Part shown: piece after piece, positions 9,208 to 13,119 of the stretch
Layout of the letters: every line of letters starts with the position of its first letter
Position numbering within the stretch: the first letter of the stretch is position 1
Source of the DNA: Mucidula mucida
Lineage: Eukaryota > Basidiomycota > Agaricomycetes > Agaricales > Physalacriaceae
Reading direction: 5' to 3'
Length of the DNA stretch: 13,119 nt
NCBI GenBank assembly: GCA_015501055.1
Contig: JADNYV010000905.1
Span: forward strand, 1-13,119
Notes under the pieces: model-generated
What the model was told of the DNA's origin: nothing
What the model saw: the letters and a program-made list of their open reading frames with translations, nothing else
Databases searched by the model: none
Program-made: the position numbers and the translations under genes

Positions 9208-11175
9208 TCACCGGTCAGCACTAACATCATACAAACTCATGGCGTCCATATCACCAAGATGCATAGCGTGCTCCGGCTTGAGCGCGAGACTAACCTGGCT
9301 GCCGTCGCTCATGGTGAGAATCGAAAGATCAGCCGATGGTGGACGGGCATCCTGCATCCAGCCCACATCGGGGTCGTCCCCCACGAGCATCGCCATGTTC
9401 GCGGGCGGAGCGGGAAATACGGACGAGACGGCAGAGTATCGCTTCTTCCTCAGCATATCGCCAATCTCGCGCCGTAAATCATCCACGACGCTCCGCAGCA
9501 CCGCGTTCTCCTCCTCGAGCTCGCCCACGCGTTCGTCTTCCCCGTATCGTTGTGCGTCCTCCAGCTGGCGTATTATCCCCAATAGCTCTTCTTCTCTACT
9601 CTCAAGCCGTTCGCGTAACTCGGCATTCTCTTCTCTCAATACACGAGCAGTCCGCTGGGAGTCACTGAGGGCACCTAATAGGGCACTCATCTCCATGGCA
9701 TGTCGAGTGGTATCTTCGTCCTTGTCACGATCCCCCCATGATAGGGACGTGGGTGCGGTCGAGGCACTGCGAGGGCTCTCGCTAGACATGCGAGAAGCAC
9801 TTCTGTCGCTGCGGAGGCTGCCGAAACGACTGAGCGTTGCAGACTGTGCAGTGTACCGGCTGTCGACAGACCCACGGCGTGGTTGGTGGGCAGGAGGTGC
9901 CGACTCGTCAAGCAAACCGGCGGCGCGAAAAGCCTTAGCCGTACGTGGGCCGAGCCATTCGACAGACATACTGGTGCTTGGCCGAGACGGAGTGCTCGTA
10001 CTCATACTACGCTTCCGCGTTCGACGCGTATCCATACTGGGACGCGTGGCGGAAGCTGCACGAGGAGGTAGTGAACGGGGCGGAGGTGTAAACACCGGAG
10101 GACTAGTACTTGTTCTCGATGGCGGCGAACGGGTATGCGAGGCCCGTAGAGGGGATGGCGGAGCTGGGGATATGCGTCCTGCAGGCGACACACGACCCGT
10201 ACTCCCGCTCCCTGGCGACGAGCCAGTTGATTTCGGTCGCAATCTCGGCAGCGATGACTGCTTTTTGGTGACCAATGTCTTGCTAATGTTGTTGGGACTG
10301 AGAAGGGCGGCAATATCAGGGTGGACTGTGTCCATCTCGACGCTAAAGCTGGGTTCCTCGACGTCGACTTGAAAGCCATCCCAGCCCGACGTCGCTGTCA
10401 TCGCATCTCGGACTTGTTCGTCTAGCTGCGACGTTGATAGATCGCAGCTTTCATCGGGTAAATGCCGAGAAAGTGATATTCCAGACGTGTCTGCTTCGAC
10501 GATGGTCGACAAATCTGCGGAGGGTGAGGGTGGGAGAGGAAGGGAGGGCAAGTTTAGAGGAGATGCCAAAGGCGAGGGAATACGCGGCGATGGTAAACGC
10601 GAAGTTGGATTTGGCGGGGAAGGCTCTGCAGGCAACGGCTTGCTGCGCGTAAACGCCGTCGGTAACGGCTCTGCAATTCATTACTACCGTGTTTATCTCG
10701 TTTAAAAAAAGGGTACCTACCACGAAAAGTATGAGGCCGTCCAGGTGACGATTGTGCTTGAGGAGCATCTGTTCAAAATCAGTTTATATTACAAGCAGCT
10801 GAACAGCAACTCACTCTCCAGGCCTCGACGAACTTCTTCCTCAAAGTCACCACGGCCACTCTCTATCGCAATGACAGGCGGCAAGAAGGCTTGCGATCCA
10901 AATGGCAGCTGCAGCGATGCCTTTCTGTCCACATCCTTCCGCCCACCACTTGCTTGCCCCAGCGAGCCCTTTCTATCCCTTCCTACCGCCGACGGTTTCG
11001 AAGCCGAAGCGACTCCAAATGGGAGCAACGACCGGAAAGTCTTGAACTTGGACGTCGACGGCGTTGCGCTTATCGAATTATTGCTGGAATTATGTGTAAA
11101 GAATGGCGAGGAAATGGAGAGCGACGAGCGCGAGCCAGAGCTGGAAGGTGTTGGTGTTTGGCCGATGGATGCCAT
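9208..11175 (-). CDS. Ser/Pro-rich protein with C-terminal coiled coil, function unknown, 3 exons
   Basis: Proposed exons: 11175-10815, 10768-10721 and 10670-9208 (1872 nt, 623 aa; stop at 9210-9208). The start ATG has A at -3. Residues 1-120 are Ser/Thr/Gly-rich (SSSGSRSSLSISS) and end in an acidic helix (DFEEEVRRGLE). Residues about 149-455 are long disordered Ser/Pro/Arg sequence (RIPSPLASPLNLPSLPLPP, SPAPPSPLRASHTRSPP) with a basic RRTRKRSMS patch. One folded-looking block stands out near 373-392, EWLGPRTAKAFRAAGLLDES. Residues about 458-546 form a charged coiled coil (REENAELRERLESREEELL, ELEEENAVLRSVVDDLRRE). A short tail ends SLYDVSADR. The architecture suggests a scaffold or cytoskeleton/polarity-linked protein, by composition only. 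Splicing around the middle exon is ambiguous (see findings). A partial inverted second copy lies at 12623-13119. Confidence 0.82.
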
Positions 11176-12622
11176 GGTAGATCTCGTCTAAAGTGTTCGA
11201 ATAAAGACAGGCAGGGTTTATGTGTTGCTCTAGAGATTGTGGATGCCCTTAGAGTGGCATGCTACTTGGGTGGATGGTGGTGGTAGAAGACAACCGGTCT
11301 GTCGATCAGAAGAATTCTGCCGTCCCCTAACGGCGGCTGGTTCCGCGGACTCTCTCGTTCCTTCTATCTTAATGACAGACGCGCTGTTACCTCATTTCCC
11401 GGTCGCATTATCCCCGACCCAGCAACTCTCTCTCTAGTCGCGACAAGTTTCATGCCGCATGTACACGCCTAAAACTGGCTCTCTGTCTCTACAACCACAT
11501 TTTCCACACGATGTTCCTCTCTCGCTCAATGCCTACACCTCGCGAACCACGTATTCAACTTGCTTCCACATTCCCACACCAACTCGTTCCAATACAGGTC
11601 TTGAAGCAACCGCAAAGGACGTTGCAGCGAAATGCCCTTTGCGACCTGCCTATGTGTTTCAGTCAATTCCGCTGTGATCCAAGGACCTACGAGAAGCCTC
11701 TTTGAATAAACATCAAGTACGTTCCGTGGCTTTTCGAGTGTCCACCTGCTCACTGAGTTTCATCCAGAAGAATGGAACTGAGAACTGACTGCGCCACACT
11801 ATACGCCTTTGGGAATAGACAACGACAAAGTTCACGAACACACTTCTGTATACAGGCTTCTCTCCAGTAGCGCTCCCAAGCTCAAGGAAGGAGTTGGCGT
11901 CGGCTCAAGCCCAAAGGTAGCTGAGATAGGTTTCTGCAGTGCAAAAAAGCGTAAAGCCCAATGCCTCAAAGGCAGAACCCGAAATGGAGATGAACTTACC
12001 TGTCTGAAGGGCCGTTCAATTTGCTGGATGAGTCTCGTAACCAGACTGGTTGCCTCTCAATGATAACATACACAGAGAAAAAGCGATCAGCATGTTATGG
12101 AACAGCAAGGGATCGACGGACTTTGACATATTCGTCAACGATGCAGTTAGTCAACGGTTGGTCCCCTTCTACCAGTTATTGAGCCCCTCCAAGAAACACT
12201 CCATTTTGTCTCCATCGTTTCCTCATCTCGTGCTGCCCCCGGATTATCCAGTGCTGGTTTTACAGGCCCCGTCATTTGCTGAACTTGTCAATGTCAAGGT
12301 TACCAGCCACCACCGCTCGGGCCCGACGCGAACGACTGATTATCTGCACCATGCCATTGTACTGTGAGCGTCAGCCTGTTGAATCGTCAAAGTTTTCCTA
12401 ACACGTCGTCCTCAGATGATTTGTTGTGCTATAGTCTCGGTGACTCGTCCATAAGAACACTGTTCTTTACACGATATCACTTCCAAAACCCCTTTCAGGA
12501 TACACTCTTCCGGTAACGCGAACCGGACCTCAGCACAAACCCTCGAATCAGCTTGAACTGACTACGAATTCATGCCATCTTAATGCTGGGGAGCTTCTGG
12601 GCAGAGCCTACTGGTGGCGGTT
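11176..12622. other. Gene-poor stretch, no confident coding region
   Basis: The left part should hold the promoter of the minus-strand coiled-coil gene; pyrimidine-rich runs (for example CTCTCTCTCTAG near 11430) are present. Frames of 60-105 codons exist (minus 11753-11526; plus 11809-12063 and 12050-12367), but none has a good start plus a believable splice partner and none is recognisable. The plus segment near 11825-11930 shows faint base-level similarity to exon 1 of the coiled-coil gene (around AAGTTCA and GCTCCCA), in the order expected if the paralog at 12623 once extended this far. That similarity is too weak to annotate. Confidence 0.4.
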
Positions 12623-13119
12623 GAAGGTTTCAAGTCCTCATAAACCTAGCAACACATTTGGTCAACAAAAGCCAATTATGCTAAAGATGGCGACCAAAAC
12701 CAATTCGCTCGTCGACAGGGAGGGAACGGGAGCAGACCATATGCATTGTCTCAAAGCCTCGGCATTACACGTCCACCTCCCAGCTGCGACAATGAGCACT
12801 AGTCCCTCTCCAATCTATACGCCACCGCCTCGTCCAGCGCGGACTATCCGAACGCGGAAGCGTAGCATGAGCGCTAGCGCCGGCGTCTCGGCGGATTGCC
12901 AATATGACAGTCGACTGGCTCGGCCCGCGCACGACCAAGGCCTTCCGCGCGGCGGGCTTGCTCGACGAGTCTGCACCTCTTGCCGACCACCAACGCGGGG
13001 GCTCCGTCGACAGCCGGTACACCGCATCTCCCAACCGCTTCGGCAGCGTCAGCAGCTACCGAAGCGCTTCCCGCATGTCTCTGAGCGAGAGCCCTCGCAG
13101 CGCCTCGACCGCGCCCTCG
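12623..13119 (+). pseudogene. Partial, frameshifted paralog of the coiled-coil gene (opposite orientation, cut by window edge)
   Basis: The segment aligns with about 10374-9748 of the minus-strand gene. The 5' part matches as DNA (around GGTCAACAAAAG, GCGACCAAAACCAA, GCTCGTCGACAGGGA). The middle reads STSPSPIYTPPPRP and RTRKRSMS in frame 0 (with ATG 12792). From 12904 the frame changes and reads VDWLGPRTTKAFRAAGLLDE, GGSVDSRYTA and SESPRSASTAP to the window end. A one-base excess between GCTAGC and CGTCTCGG explains the second shift; another shift lies before 12792. About 90 nt and 45 nt of the source gene are absent. In the block from 12904 most differences are synonymous, so the copy was under protein-level constraint until recently, or the shifts are assembly errors and the gene is alive. 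The coiled-coil part would lie beyond the window. Confidence 0.72.

Noticed and set aside
12050..12367. Plus-strand frame of 105 codons
   Set aside because: The C-terminal half is somewhat protein-like (LPPDYPVLVLQAPSF), but it has no good start, no splice partner and no known family.
12765..13034. Minus-strand frame of 89 codons at the right edge
   Set aside because: Antisense of the paralog segment, whose plus-strand reading matches the coiled-coil gene residue by residue.

Overview
This window reads as nuclear DNA of a filamentous basidiomycete, most likely an Agaricomycete. A Ceratobasidiaceae/Rhizoctonia-type genome is my guess from the gene style; it is not proven. The evidence is that the recognisable genes are cut by many short introns (about 46-56 nt, GT...AG, CTNAY-like branch sites). 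There are also a eukaryotic tRNA-Ala with internal pol III boxes, a fungal-type PDX1 and a secreted S28 peptidase. There are no operons, Shine-Dalgarno sites or CRISPR arrays. Most real proteins are invisible as single ORFs and had to be rebuilt exon by exon. All coordinates below come from reading the sequence by hand.

Layout. (1) 1-1624, minus: a TPR-like helical-repeat protein, cut by the left window edge; about 500 codons run open on the minus strand. (2) 2479-3913, minus: PDX1/SNZ, the synthase (lyase) subunit of pyridoxal 5'-phosphate synthase, rebuilt as 10 exons and 329 aa with both catalytic lysines. (3) 3914-4359: intergenic space between divergent genes. (4) 4360-6489, plus: secreted serine peptidase of family S28, rebuilt as 12 exons and 521 aa with a complete Ser/Asp/His triad. 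(5) about 6764-7216, plus: a possible unrecognised two-exon gene. (6) 7383-8390, plus: an intracellular-type LysM protein with an N-terminal RING-like Cys/His cluster and a PPPY motif. (7) 8613-8687, plus: tRNA-Ala(AGC) with a T-run terminator. (8) 8935-9012: an imperfect inverted repeat (hairpin). (9) 9208-11175, minus: a Ser/Pro-rich protein with a C-terminal coiled coil, of unknown function. (10) 11176-12622: no convincing gene. (11) about 12623-13119, plus: a rearranged, frameshifted second copy of part of gene 9, in opposite orientation, running off the right edge.

The genes do not form an obvious pathway or cluster: vitamin B6 synthesis, an extracellular peptidase, a LysM protein and two structural-type proteins simply sit side by side. 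I found no convincing new multi-gene system. The observations most worth checking are the inverted paralog whose differences look mostly synonymous although it carries two frame shifts, the RING-like + PPPY + LysM architecture, and the strand conflict at 6722-7364.
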